Below are positions 35,144 to 47,011 of a DNA stretch of 64,000 nt, piece after piece; the stretch's first letter is position 1, and the number at the start of each line of letters is the position of its first letter. The stretch covers positions 1 to 64,000 of the forward strand of contig NW_006768830.1 in assembly GCF_000204055.1 (NCBI RefSeq), given 5' to 3'. Both the position numbers and the translations under genes were made by a program. Under the pieces are notes generated by a model. It was not told where the DNA came from. It saw only the letters and a program-made list of their open reading frames with translations, and did not search any database. Source of the stretch: Melampsora larici-populina 98AG31 (Eukaryota; Basidiomycota; Pucciniomycetes; Pucciniales; Melampsoraceae).

Positions 35144-35151
35144 CTTATATA
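35144..35151 (-). promoter_or_regulatory. TATA box for the minus-strand ORF at 35027
   Basis: TATATAAG on the minus strand, about 117 bp upstream of the ATG. Confidence 0.35.
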
Positions 35152-35230
35152 GAATTTGAAAGGCCTCGAATTCTTGACAGATATTTGATTCCAACCCGCA
35201 AGATAAAATTATCGCCGATGAACCATCCAA

Positions 35231-36527
35231 ATGATAAATTGGTAATGAAGTTCAAAATGACAGTATAAAATCAATTTCAACATAAATCTGGTCAACCAAC
35301 CCGATAACACTGACGACACCCGGGAAATAACCATACAAAGCCAACCGAAGCGAGGTCTGAACGGTGGATTACAATCTGAAAATCCTTCTTTTCATACTCA
35401 CCGTACAACCTGGCGAACGAGACGTCAGAGTTGTCGCTGGTAACTTTCCTATTCCATCAATACTGGGGCATATATGTCTCCTACTTTGATATTGTTACCG
35501 TTTCCGAAACCCAAATACAATCTGCATATTGTGTTCACTTGATATTGTTAAACAGATCGGACTTGGCCTGTGAAAGAAACCAGCAATCAACACTGCAAAC
35601 CAAATGGCTTCCATTAAAAGGAGACGCTACTGCAAGCACATTATCGAAATCATGACTGCAAAGCTTACACTAATTCATATTCATCGATCAAATATTAACC
35701 ACGGGTAACTTGGGCACAAAGTTTTGCTCGGTGGATCTAGGTATATACAGAAAAAAAAACAGACGAAAATAGCCTGTTGAAAGCGAATGAACTTGACCAA
35801 GATACTCACCGTGGATTTACAAAACCCTGAGTCATAATCGGCTTTCAGAGAATGAAACAACTCAAGCCTCACGATAGTACATTTACGATGCTGTGATATC
35901 GAAATTCGACGTTTGTGTGTTGATATAAATCTTGAGTTCAATTTGCGGCACGAGAATATGACAGGTGATTTTTAAGATACTTCATTGTGAGCTGAGCTTC
36001 ACCGTTGGAACTATGTGGCTCTCGGCATTCAACACGAATCTACCCCGGAAAGTGGGTATAATTTTTTGATGGTTTTTGCAAAGAGTTCGCTTATCGATTC
36101 TTTCGTAATCCTTGTTTGTGAACAGCTCGAATGTGAAGCAAATTAATCTGAAGCGCAAAGATGGCCTTCAAATTTGTGAATTATCTTGTATAGGTTTTCA
36201 CCTTGTAGCACTCTGGATCAAACCCAGAGCCAAGGAGTTCTGCTTGCGGCGTCCATAGGTGTTCGGTAGTCTCATCTCAGATAATAATCTTCGTATTGTA
36301 GCTCATTTCTTTGTCTTTGGCTCCTTCTGTTTTCGAAAACACTTAGAACAAAGTTTTGTACTACTCAAGCATTTTCTTCAAAAATAGCAATTGTGCTTCG
36401 TATTCAAGTACGTTTTCAATAGATCGAGCTTGGCCTCAATATGCTCCTAAATCATACTTATATTATTTGTTGGGTGTTGCGATCTCTTTGTCAAAATCGT
36501 TAATCCGCTCAAGGAGTCGCCGTCTTT
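35231..36527. other. Spacer upstream of H2 Rep/helicase
   Basis: No supported ORF. It probably contains the promoter and 5' leader of the Rep/helicase gene. Confidence 0.4.
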
Positions 36528-39500
36528 ATGCCCCGACGACGTGCGGCTCCGCGGCGGCAAAACCATGGACTTGCCGTACATGCTGAAGCTTTCGGTTCTG
36601 AGGCCAATTTACGCCACCGGTTTCGAAATGAAATACCTTTTTCTTTAGGACCTCAAACGGACCAATGCACCGGATGTCACGCTTGCAGGTGGAAAAGTGA
36701 GCAGAGGGTCAAGGACACCAATGCTCTGGCTACAACGTTTCGAAATTGTTGCAACCACAGTCAGGTAGATCTACCTTTGAGATACTTTCCGCAAGATGTC
36801 GGCGAGCAAGTCCCAGATTTCTATAAGGCCCTTTTGCGTGATAATGATGACAGTAAGTTATATTCTGGCACATATAATGTCTTTCATTGACCTCCATGTT
36901 TTAGGATCTAGAAGCTTTCGTGAAAACATTCAAAAGTATAACAATGGCCTATCTTTCACATCTCTTGGAGCCCAAATCGATGCCAGCGTCCTAGGCCAAC
37001 GGGGTCATTCTATCTTCCGAATCCAAGGCCAAATGTTTCATTTGATAGGATCACTGATGCCGTTACCCGAAAATCATCCTGGATTTGCCCAACTATACAT
37101 CTACGGATGCGGGGGTGAAAACGAGGCGCGTCTAAGGATTGAACGTACCAGGGTAGCACATCTAGAGGTCGAGATTATGTTGCAGCTTCAGAATTTCATG
37201 TATGACGTCAATCCTTACGCTGAGATGTACCAATCAGCGGCCGAAATCTGCAACAGTGACGGACCTGTTCGCACTCTTAGAATTAACACGCTGACAGTTC
37301 CTGGGACCGATCATCGACGATACAATAGACCCACTGCAAACGAAGTTGCCGCAATAATCGAGGGTGACAGGGAAATCGGACGTTATGGTTGTGATATTGT
37401 CCTAAGACGTCAGTCGGGCAGATTGGAGTCAATTTCCGAACTCCATATGGCTTACTTCGCCTTACGTTATCCCCTGTTGTTTCCTTACGGGTCTCATATG
37501 TGGCATGACAATTATACTAATCCCACGGAGGATGGTACTGAATCTTCTCCATAGTTGCAAAGTCAAATTGATACTGACTATTGTTAACACCGTTTAGACC
37601 CTGATGGAACCGTCACCTGCCTCAAGTGGTTCGCTTTTCTTCTTTTCAAACGGCCAACTTATTCGGTAATTCTTGCGTCAGGACGACTTTTTCAAGAGTT
37701 TGTGGTCGATATGTATGTTTGCGTAGAACACTCTCGCTTAAATTTCATTCGATTTCATCAAAGAGAACTTCGAGCCGAACTATACAGCGGAATAGTCGAA
37801 GCGTTTGGAAATGAAGTTGAGGACGAAGTTGTTGGTCGGCGAGTGGTTTTGCCTTCAACCTTTGTAGGTGGTCCACGTAATATGCAGGCTCTTTACCAAG
37901 ATGCCATGAGCTTAGTTGCAGAATTTGGGCACCCCAGTCTTTTCATAACAATGACTGCGAACCCACAGTGGAGTGAAATTACTGAGGCACTGGAAGACGA
38001 TCAAACGGCAGACGACCGACCCGACCTTGTAGCGCGTGCTTTCCACCTGCGTTTTCATGCGATGCTTGCCGACGTGACGAAGTGGGGGCGGCTTGGTCAA
38101 TTCACAGCTTATGTTTACTATATTGAGTTTCAAAAAAGGGGATTGCCCCACGCTCACTTAATTCTATTCTTGGATCCAAGCTTTAGACCCTCAACACCCG
38201 AGATGGTCGATTGCTTAATTTCTGCACAACTACCTGATCCCAACCAAGAACCCGACCTATTTCGCCTTGTAACTCATCATATGTTACATGGACCGTGTCC
38301 CAGATACAAATTTTGGACAGGAACAAGATGCAAAATTGGATATCCAAAACCGTTTTGCGAGACAACAACATTGCCAGATAACAGGTACCCTACTTACAAA
38401 CGCCCTTGCAACGGTCGCTTCTCAGTCAACGGAGGTACGAGATTTGACAACGGTAGTGTGGTACCGTATAATCGCTTCTTGCTGTTAAAATATCAATGCC
38501 ATATGAATGTCGAGGTCGCGGCCAGTTTGAGAGCTGTAAAGTACTTATTTAAATACATCCTCAAGGGCCATGATCGCACGATGGCAAATGTTCAGGAAAC
38601 AGATAATAGGGATGAGATACTGGCATTTTTAAACGCGCGTTTCCTCAGTGCACCTGAAGGTAAGCACCTAACTAATTACTCAAAGAAGCCTGACTCTGAT
38701 TTCCTTTCTTTAGCGGTGTGGAGACTTCTCCAATACGAACTATCAGGTAGATACCCGGCGGTACAGAGGTTGAATTTGCACCTTGAGGACGCACAGACGG
38801 TTTATTACCTGGATGAGGCAGGTCTTAGGAGAGCAATGGACACCGGAAGAGCTGAGAGGACAACCTTAACCGAATTCTTCCGACTCTGTGCCGAAAACTG
38901 TAAACTGCCTAAATCACAACTGACTATCCGAACCTTGAAGTATCAGCAAGTGCCTAAGTATTTCAGATGGGTAAAAACAACAAAACGCTTACAACCTAGA
39001 AAGAACAAACTTCAATCAATAGGTCGAATTTACCATGCAGGTGTAAGACGAGGAGAAGTTTATTACTTGCGCCTATTATTACAGCACATTGTGGGACCAA
39101 CATCTTTCGCTGCACTGCGAACCGTGAATGGAATTCGGTACAATTCTTTTCGAGAAGCAGCGGACAAACACGGTTCATTGTTAAATGATAGACATTACCA
39201 TTTGTCACTAGCCGAAGCCGCCATATGGAAAACAGGACACCAGCTTCGACAAATGCTAGCGATTATCTTGTGCCACAGTGCGCCAGCGGATCCACTCCAA
39301 CTGTGGACTGAGCATATCTCGGACTTATCAGACGATTGCGAACGACGCCTTCAAAGATTGAATCCTGATATACAACCTAGCGTGAATCATATTCAAAACT
39401 ATGCCTTGTTTCTACTTGAGAAAACCCTCATCGCCATGGAAAGTAGCCTTGAAGCTGTAGGCCTAATACCGGTAGACCAACAGTTACTTCTAGAGCTTGG

Positions 39501-41085
39501 TTTACCGGACGACGAAAGGATTCATCGAGTGCATTTTGTTGATCCTGCCGAGAGTCGAACGAAATACGAATCGATGAGTCAAAAACTAACAATGGAACAA
39601 CGTAATGTAGTTGAGTCTCTCTGTGATGCAATCAACAAGGAAAGGTCGTACTTGGGGTTTTTGGACGGTCCGGGTGGGACTGGCAAAACCTATGTACTGA
39701 ATACGATCTTGCATTACTGCAACGGGAATGGAATTCAATTTCAAGCAGTTTCAGCCGCGGGAATTGCGTCACTGTTGCTTTTACATGGACGCACTGCGCA
39801 CAGTGCATTCAAAATCCCCATCCCTGTCTTCGATGACTCGGTCTGTCCGGTTTTACCAAATTCCTTGCTGGGACAGGCGCTAAGAGAAGTGAGATTTGTG
39901 GTCTGGGACGAGATAGGTATGCAACACAGACACCAAATCGAGTGTGTCGACCGTACTTTCCGGGATTTAACCCGTGTGGACCTTCCTTTCGGGGGGAAAG
40001 TTGTGTTGTTCGCAGGTATGTAAAGTGTAATCATGATCACGTCACTAATTCCATACCATTATTCAAGAACGCTGATGGGAAACCTGTTTATAGGTGATTT
40101 CCGACAAACTTTGCCAATTGTCAGAAGGGGAAGCTTGCTTGATCAGGCAAATGCTACTTTAAAAGCTTCAACCCTATGGAACCTGATTCAAAAGTTCAAT
40201 TTGACAATCAACATAAGACTGGGGGGGCTTGACGTTCGCCAAAACCCTATGAACATCAACTTCGCGAAATGGTTGCTCGACCTTGGATCAGGGGCTTTGC
40301 AGGAAGATTACGTATCAGAGATTTTATTACTATATTGCAATGTATCAGTTCTGCAACCGCCTACGCAATTCGATCATACATTAGTTGAAGCCGAATACAA
40401 TGCGACTCGGGCTCTGATCAATGCCCAAGATTGGTCCGCACTTACCAATCTATATGCATCTCGCTGCTTAATAACGCCATTGAATGCCACAGTCAACACC
40501 CTTAACAGTTTTATGATGGATTCACTGCCTGGTATGTATCGCACTTCGGTCTCGACGGACACTATGGATGAGGCCTTCTTTGAAGAAGTATCTCCGGACA
40601 TCCTCAATGCTTTCAATTTCCCAGGATTTCCGTGTCATGTTCTCAAATTGAAAGTGGGCGGTACGGTGATGGTCTTACGTAACTTACAGATAGGAGATGG
40701 ACTTTGCAACGGTACCCGACTTTTGATCACCCATATTGCAGAACATGCACTTCAATGTCGAATCCTGACTGGTGAATTAAAAGGCCAAGCGGTCAGTTTA
40801 CCAAAGATGAAATTGAATCATGAGGGTAATGACGATTGCCCTATTCCTTTTAATCGATATCAATTCCCTATTATGGCAGCATTCTGCATGACGATAAACA
40901 AAAGTCAAGGTCAGAGTTTAGAAAAGGTAACAGTTTTGCTGCCAGAACCTGTGTTTACTCACGGTCAGCTATATGTGGCCCTATCCCGTTGTACAAACGC
41001 ATCAAATGTCCACGTATGTATAACATCAGACTCAGAGGCTTTAATGACAAACAATATAGTTTATCATCCTGTACTCATGAATTGA
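36528..41085 (+). CDS. Helitron H2 Rep/helicase (transposase)
   Basis: This is the rolling-circle transposase with an HUH endonuclease and a PIF1-type helicase. Four exons are inferred: 36528-36852, 36905-37534, 37598-40015 and 40094-41085. The GT-AG introns are 52, 63 and 78 bp, all in phase 1, and encode 1454 residues without stops. Domains: an N-terminal Cys-rich patch (CTGCHACR); the Helitron-like N domain with FALRYPLLFPYGS and RLFQEFVVDMYV; the HUH motif GLPHAHLIL with His 503 and 505; the double-tyrosine YLFKYILKG (Tyr 634 and 638); Walker A GPGGTGKT (about 1009-1016); Walker B VWDE (about 1087); and C-terminal INKSQGQS and LYVALSR. All catalytic residues are present, so it may be active. 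It acts in the nucleus on Helitron ends. Confidence 0.92.
40016..40093 (+). other. 78-bp intron in H2 helicase, absent from H1
   Basis: GTATGT to TTATAG interrupts the Gly codon of FAG|DFRQ. The H1 copy has continuous coding sequence at the same point. Confidence 0.85.
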
Positions 41086-41582
41086 TTGTACCACGCAAAT
41101 GATACCTGTAACCTTGTGATGACTCCTAGAAAATTGATAACCTGCGTCTGTTTTTGTTTGATAGAATACAACTAATACTTACCTGTGTTTATGCACAAAG
41201 ATTTTCACTGATCGTCTTTCAAAAACACACGCAAAGTCAGGTAACTCGTATTAAGAGAGTATACCCTTGCAAAATGAAAACATATCAAGTGAGGGATAAT
41301 GGAATTGACTTTGAAAGTGAAGCATCGTAAAGTCGCATTTGAGAATGTCATGATGGGTAAAATTGGTCAATAATAAGACATCTGCCCAAAAGTTGATCTC
41401 AAAAGATTGGTCTTTTTCCTCGTCTACCATCAAGCATCAAAAACCAAATCTTCTTGATTCCACATGTAGGTTTGATCATGTTTTAATATTGATTGGTAGC
41501 TACGAATGCTTATTTGATATCCCAATGTTTCATCACAGGCTTCAATTCAACCTAGCAGAAACATATATGAATAAATCTAGCC
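41086..41582. other. H2 3' untranslated and subterminal region
   Basis: Non-coding, AT-rich sequence between the helicase stop and the terminal hairpin. Confidence 0.5.
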
Positions 41583-41607
41583 GCGGCGCCCGCCGCCGAT
41601 TTGCTAG
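41583..41607 (+). other. Helitron H2 3' terminus (hairpin plus CTAG)
   Basis: GCGGCGCCCGCCGC (41583-41596) is followed by CGATTTG and CTAG (41604-41607), then host T at 41608. It is identical in hairpin sequence to H1. Confidence 0.9.
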
Positions 41608-42423
41608 TATCTCAGAATAATCTGTCATATGGGGATATTTGAGTTTGTAAGAATGCCATTCGGTATAAAGAATGCACCTGCGTTCTTTCAAAGAATGATG
41701 GATATTGAGTTCAGCAAAGAATTGAGAGAAGGATGGTTAAAAATCTTCATTGATGATATAATCATTTTCCATGATGATTTCAAAGAACATCTCAAAGGGC
41801 TAGAAATAGTCTTGGCAAAAGTCAAAGCAATGGGAATGACAATTTCGTTGAAGAAGTCAAACTTTGGGTTTGATGAAGTTAAAGCTCTGGGGCACTTGGT
41901 ATCATGACTATGGATAGCAGTTGATCAGAATAAAACCACTGCAGTTCTGAATAAACCTCCGCCCAAAAACATCAAAGAGATGCAGTATTTTCTTGGGTTT
42001 GCAAGTTACTATAGAAATTTCCTACCAGACTACGGGAAAATTGCAAATTGTCTTTATAAGCTGACATCCAAGGGTGTTGCCTTCGAAATGACAAAACAAA
42101 GGTTAGAAGCGTGGAATCAAATTAGAAAAATGATAACAGAAGCACCAGTTCTGATACAACCAGACTTCACAAAACCTTTCAAGCTATACGTAGATGCTTC
42201 ATTTGAAGGTTTAGGTGCTGCATTACACCAAGTCCAAATTGTGGATGGAAAATCTAGAGAAGGACCAATAGTTTTCATATCTCAACAATTAAAAGATAGT
42301 GAAACCAGGTACGGTTCACCGCAGTTAGAAGCTTTAGCTCTGGTTTGGGCTCTAGAAAAATTGCACTATTACTTGGATGGTGTTTACTTTGAAGTCATCC
42401 AAAGTAGAAAATTATGCTTATGA
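41608..42423 (+). pseudogene. Ty3-1 Pol: C-terminal half of RT and RNase H (truncated)
   Basis: This resumes the RT frame after H2: RIICHMGIFEFVRMPFGIKN, then LKIFIDDIIIFHDD (motif C with both catalytic Asp). A TGA at 41905-41907 follows GHLVS; its context is A-TGA, not the TTGA seen elsewhere. The frame then runs on with IKEMQYFLGFASYYRNFLPD, RNase H KLYVDASFEGLGAALHQ and QLEALALVWALEKLHYYL. It stops abruptly at YFEVI, where the family continues with the rest of RNase H and integrase. The element therefore lost its 3' part. Confidence 0.85.
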
Positions 42424-43157
42424 GATTATAAGTAAATGTCAAACACACAAGAAACCTAGAATCTAATAATCAGTGGATTTAGAGAAGCATTCCTGTAACT
42501 ACTCTGCTGTTTGTAGAGTGAAATTTCATGTTGTAACACCTTTACATGTCATGCTTGGTGTTTGACTGTGTTCAATTGATCATTGGTAATTGTTTTTCCT
42601 CCAAAATCCACCCTCTCTGACTTTATTTTTTGTCTTTTGATTGGGTTTTTAACAAATCCTTTCATATCTCCTTTCCTCTTATTCATCCAGTTCAAATCTT
42701 TCTGCACTCTATCAAGTTGAACTAATCCTTGTCAACAAATTTTGATCAACAATGAAATATTAGACCTGAATAACAAGAGACCTTTTGAATTTCTGGAGTC
42801 GGTCTCAGGGGTGGCATTTAGTTAAGTCAAGAGTGCGGCTTGTCCCGTGACTCAGTACAAAGCTACATTCACGCAGCACACCATTGCCCTGTATCCTCGC
42901 TGACTGAGACCACACCGCAGTTCTGATGATACCTACCTCCTGCTCCCAATGTTGTCGTTGGCAGCTGCCTGTTCCAGTTTCCGCGCCAATGGCAGGTCAT
43001 TACACAAATTCAACCGGACCATCCCGGCTGTCCAGCCTGCAAACACTGGGTTGGCGTCATTTGAGAACTGATATATGAAAACTTGCATCACGTATGTTGG
43101 CAATGCCAATGTACTACAACCTACTCTCTATTTTATATTGTTCCATTGCAATCCAGC
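42424..43157. other. No gene seen; 3' side of truncated Ty3-1
   Basis: No integrase or LTR sequence was recognised after 42423. A TTTTATATTG stretch near 43128 could be the promoter of the next gene. Confidence 0.4.
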
Positions 43158-43982
43158 ATGACTTACTACGCCATCATCAATGCAGTCGTCACCGTAACTT
43201 CTCCTGTCAGTCACTCCATTCATTGACATTGAATTGAAACTTACATGTTCTTTCAGTCCTTCGCCATGAACAGTGGACAAATGACGTGGCTTGAAAACCA
43301 TGGGTCATTTACCGTTGTTGACACCGAGGGCCACGCCATACCCAAGCCACTTGAAACTCTTGGTTTTGTTGCTCCTGTGAACAGGTACCCTTCAGGTTGA
43401 CCCCATTTATTCAATCTCTGGCCCTTTTGGTCAGGACAGTGTCACTGTCTTAGTTTCCATTAAACACACTTGCCTCAATCACGTCGACGTTACTGACTCC
43501 AATCTTTCCAATGTCGCACTTGCGGGTCGAGCAACTCTCACTGGGGTCGCCAAAGATGTATCTTTCTACCTCAAAGACAGTCCACCTAATGGGCCCGATG
43601 GGGGCATGGTTTTCACAGCCAGTCATGAATATTATGATCCCCTCGTTTGTGCTTTGTTCCGCTACAAAACGTTACACGTACTGACACCTTGAGTCAGGTC
43701 CAGAATCGCCTTATGTTTAATGTTGTCTATTGCTTTGGACATGCGACTCCCCTCGGCCGATTCTGGCCCCATATCACCGCTGGATCCGCCATTTGGGTTC
43801 ATGGAAACATCATCAACAAAGATATAGAAACACTTCAATTTGATGTAATGGTGCGTTACTCCGCTCCACGATGCCCCATATTTATAGTATTGACCCCATC
43901 TGCAGGTCTCTCAATTTACATTCCTCAGCGACATCTTTGCCACACTCTGATGCATTGCTGCGGTTTTGACATCCACATATAA
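43158..43982 (+). pseudogene. Unknown beta-rich protein gene, frameshifted
   Basis: Exon 1 (43158-43205, MTYYAIINAVVTVTSP) is followed by a 51-bp GT-AG intron (43206-43256). Exon 2 reads SFAMNSGQMTWLENHGSFTV and GFVAPVN, then shifts frame near 43385 to DPIYSISGPFGQDSVTVLVS and SNVALAGRATLTGVAKD. A second shift near 43655 continues with LMFNVVYCFGHATPLGRFW and WVHGNII. The three segments are hydrophobic and beta-rich and read as one protein. Two frameshifts make it a pseudogene unless they hide introns. The family is not recognised. Confidence 0.45.
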
Positions 43983-44751
43983 CTCATGGGTATACTATTT
44001 TTCCCTTGGCACCATCTCTACTTCATCTTCAATTGTTCATGGTGTTATGCTTCTATTATTCTTCATCTTCTTTGTCAATCACGTAACTTCCAAACCACAT
44101 CTCTCTCACTTTGTCTCTCAGCCACAGTCTAATCTTTGAAAGACGTGAATCTCAAATGTAATGTTAACAAGTTACCCTGCTCTGACTAGATGGCCGTATC
44201 TCTCAGATAAAATATCTTGGGCCAAAAACCTCATGATACTACAAATATGTATCTTGTAATTCATGATGTAATGTTGATAGGGTTGTTAATTAAATGTTTC
44301 ATTCCTCCTTGAATATGTAATGAAGGGCTCAAAGATTGTTAATGAAGGTAGAATTAAACCCCCAGTGACCAGTTGTTGAAGGGTTGAGTGAATGCAGTGA
44401 AGACATAGTTATCAAGTCTTGACGAGCTGACAATGAAGGGTCAATTTACCAATCCACATTGGGCTGAGAACATAGGGTCAATATTTCCTTTGAATCACAG
44501 GTTGAGCATGAACAACACATCAAGGGGACTGTCCTGGTGTCTCTGTGATATGTAGTTGTCTGAAGAGCAGCAACGTGGTGACCGTGACAGTGCAAAAGAC
44601 CAAGTAGGACCAACTTGAGTTATTGAGTCAAATATTCAGGTTGGATGTGATTTTTTGATTCACATCCACATCACTCTACCTCCTCCTCATGTATATACAG
44701 TCCAACATTTCAAACTGAACTTTTTTTCTGCACCACTCACCAAACTCTTAA
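43983..44751. other. No gene seen
   Basis: Intergenic. GTATATACAG near 44691 may be a TATA-like element for the following gene. Confidence 0.35.
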
Positions 44752-45768
44752 AGATGTATCTTAACCCCTACCCTTCCACTACAACTGAGAAAGTTCTACA
44801 TGCGTTCCTCAGCAAATACCCCCCAAAAGATGTGCGGGTCACAAAGAGCATGCTCAAAGCTTGACTTCTGGAACTTGCCGCAGCTGTAATCGCTGAAATT
44901 CCCACCCAACTCAAGGTTGATCAGGTTGCTTCAACATCACACCCTTATGGTGGGCCATTTTAACTCCTATGGGGAGAATAATATACTAATTCACATCTTC
45001 TTCATGACTCCTTTTCATGAATTGATCTTGATCTACATGGCATTGAAGGAGAACCTACTGGCCTAGAGGACAATGGAAGTGAAAATTTATAAGAGTCCCT
45101 CGGAGTAAGTCCAAATCTATCAAACTTTACTTCACATATATTGATGTTTTGATATTTCCAAAAAGGCTTCTAATACTGAAGATGCAAGCTCAACTGAAGA
45201 AGGCTATGACTCATGTTTTGTTGAATTTGATGATTCCCTGGTTGAGGACTCAGAGGCTAGTTTTTCCCCGAGTTCCTCCCCTAACACCAAGATTTTGTCT
45301 TCCGATGGCCATCATCAGCAAGTGGAAGACTTGAAGCAGTCCATAAGTGAGGCAAGCTTGGAGTTTACGGCACTGCCGGCTTTGCTGAACCAATGTTACT
45401 GTGTACCTATGTAGAAGTCTTGGAGAGAGATCCGGAAACCTTGATTGCGCAGGTTATAGGACTGAAGCATTCCTCAAAGCTCCTCAAGCAAGAGATGATC
45501 AAACAGATCAGGGACTACATAAGAGAGCACAGTGCCTACTTCCGTGCAGCAAAGACCACAGTGATTTCTCAATTGAAGAAACAAGAGGAAATTTTATGTG
45601 AGTTTGGTTTGATGTTGTCCTTGAGGTTCTGTGTTTTTCTCATGCGATTTGCTTTCTCCCACAGCGTGCTTGACTGAAAACCACCAAATGGAAGGCGATG
45701 GACTGGATGTGCTGTTGAAAGATGTTGGGAAACCTTCTCTAGAGAAGTCTTCCACTCTCACTAAGTAG
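44752..45768 (+). pseudogene. Unknown gene, degraded multi-exon
   Basis: It begins MYLNPYPSTTTEKVLHAFLS. A TGA at 44862-44864 (MLKA, stop, LLELAAAV) has TTGA context. Later blocks are LDLHGIEGEPTGLEDNG with a TAA, then after an intron an acidic Ser-rich exon (EGYDSCFVEFDDSLVEDSE). A -1 frame change near 45385 leads to a helical block (VLERDPETLIAQVIGLKHS, IREHSAYFRAAKTTV). The last exon is CLTENHQMEGDGLDVLLKDV, ending at 45768. It is convergent with the minus-strand gene at 45902. The family is not recognised. Confidence 0.42.
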
Positions 45769-45901
45769 TTCTGATGGTTGTGAAGCTTTTCATTTGTTGT
45801 GTAGAAAGGGTTTTGTACATAGGGATATGAAATGATACAATGAAAAAGACCATATGTACAGCTGATCACAATATATACAAGGGTCAACAGGTCTAAAGTA
45901 A

Positions 45902-46620
45902 TCACTCCCCACCATAGTTGACAATTGTTTCAATGTGTCCACAGTCTATCATCTCAACATCAGACCCGGCGTATGCTGTCATGACCATGTCATATTGAAC
46001 GTCTGCAATGATTTTCACTGCCACTGCCATGCATCTCTTTTCAGGCCCGTGAGTTTCAGGAACTAGAGAAAATCATCATCAGACATACGAAATGAGAGTA
46101 CTTACTCTCAATTTCTTGAAGAATACGGGTACAAGTGTAAGTTGAGGGCTTACCTTCATCTTCTGTTGCAAATGGTAAACTTTCAATCTCATTGGATAGT
46201 AATTTCACTATGTGGCCAGCATGCAATCAGGGGTCAGGATCAGTGTTGAAAATGTGTGACAGGTGGTATTCAATGTGCCATACCAACATCCTCGACATCC
46301 AGTTTCTGAGATGATGTGATCTGCAAAATATGCTCTTTGGTGATTTCTGACAGATGAGAATCCGTCTTTTCAACGTGATCAAGTGTGTATTCTGATACCT
46401 CTGTGACTTCAGTACATTTTTTTAATGAAAGGTCTTCTGAGACTAAGGAGAATTACCATCAGAATTGTGAGCATGAGACTATTGAGATGTCATAACTTAC
46501 TTTGAATATCATTAGAAATGTGGCTGCCAGTTTTAGTCAAGTGGTTTTCCTCATCGTCAGTTGCAACACATGTGGCATGAGGTTCACTAGCAGGTAAATG
46601 CCCTAAGGAGGTAGAACATG
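45902..46620 (-). CDS. Unknown acidic multi-exon gene, minus strand
   Basis: Several short exons join with GT-AG introns: DDEENHLTKTGSHISND ending at a donor near 46500; SEDLSLKKCTEVTEVSEYTL and SHLSEITKEHILQI between about 46430 and 46290; LPFATEDE ending at 46154; and the last exon 46062-45902 (VPETHGPEKRCMAVAVKIIA, stop at 45902-45904). The product is acidic and Ser/Thr-rich. The first exon is not fixed. The boundaries are approximate, and the family is not recognised. Confidence 0.35.
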
Positions 46621-47011
46621 CCCAAAAACATGCATGAGTTTATCTATAAGTTACAGCTGGTCCTGTTAAGCTTGGACCAGTCAGATTTGCTTTTGCTGTT
46701 TCAATATTTTGTATTTGCTTTTGATTTTGTAGAAAAACAATAATTAGTGACTTTCATTGGTGGTGGATGTGTTATTGAGTCTTTGGTGAGCACAGCAATC
46801 CGATGTTGCAACAAAAAAACACTTTCATAAGCCCATCATATTTCTCTCAATATGGTAATATGAACCAGAAGTAACCAACTGGTACCATTACTAAGTACTG
46901 GTGTCACTTGCGTGAGATATTCAATGACGTAGCACTGATACCAAATTGAATTCATCCTCATTACCACCTCAATTTCAGTTCCCACTATCTCGTTCTCAAC
47001 TTCTCACCAAG

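Larger units (their letters stand above)
25404..41607 (+). mobile_element. Complete Helitron H2, 16,204 bp, with gene cargo
   Basis: The left end is TC directly after an A (25403). The right end is hairpin, spacer and CTAG directly before a T (41608). No target duplication is present, as expected for Helitrons. The insertion site is inside the Ty3-1 RT. Joining 25403 to 41608 restores one frame reading SRK, then YLRIICHMGIFEF, which is the expected RT sequence, so the boundaries are exact. Contents in order are a 207-bp direct repeat, F-box-like pseudogene, five-exon OB-like gene, partial ORF, Tet-like gene, an antisense Rep remnant, a minus-strand small ORF, and the Rep/helicase. The 3' hairpin is identical to that of H1. 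Confidence 0.92.
18456..42423 (+). mobile_element. Ty3/gypsy element Ty3-1, 3'-truncated, split by Helitron H2
   Basis: Order: 5' LTR 18456-19478, candidate primer binding site, 2-kb leader, ORFs of the gag region, protease and RT N-half to 25403, then Helitron H2 (25404-41607), then RT C-half and RNase H to 42423. The internal order protease-RT-RNase H fits Ty3/gypsy. The integrase and 3' LTR are absent: the RNase H frame leaves the family pattern at YFEVI near 42400. Several stops and frame changes in gag and pol show that the element is dead. Its insertion interrupted the Tet-like gene upstream. Confidence 0.82.

Noticed and set aside
42825..42860. GAGTGCGGC similar to the H1 pre-hairpin sequence
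   Set aside because: The palindrome and CTRR do not follow, so it is not a third Helitron terminus.
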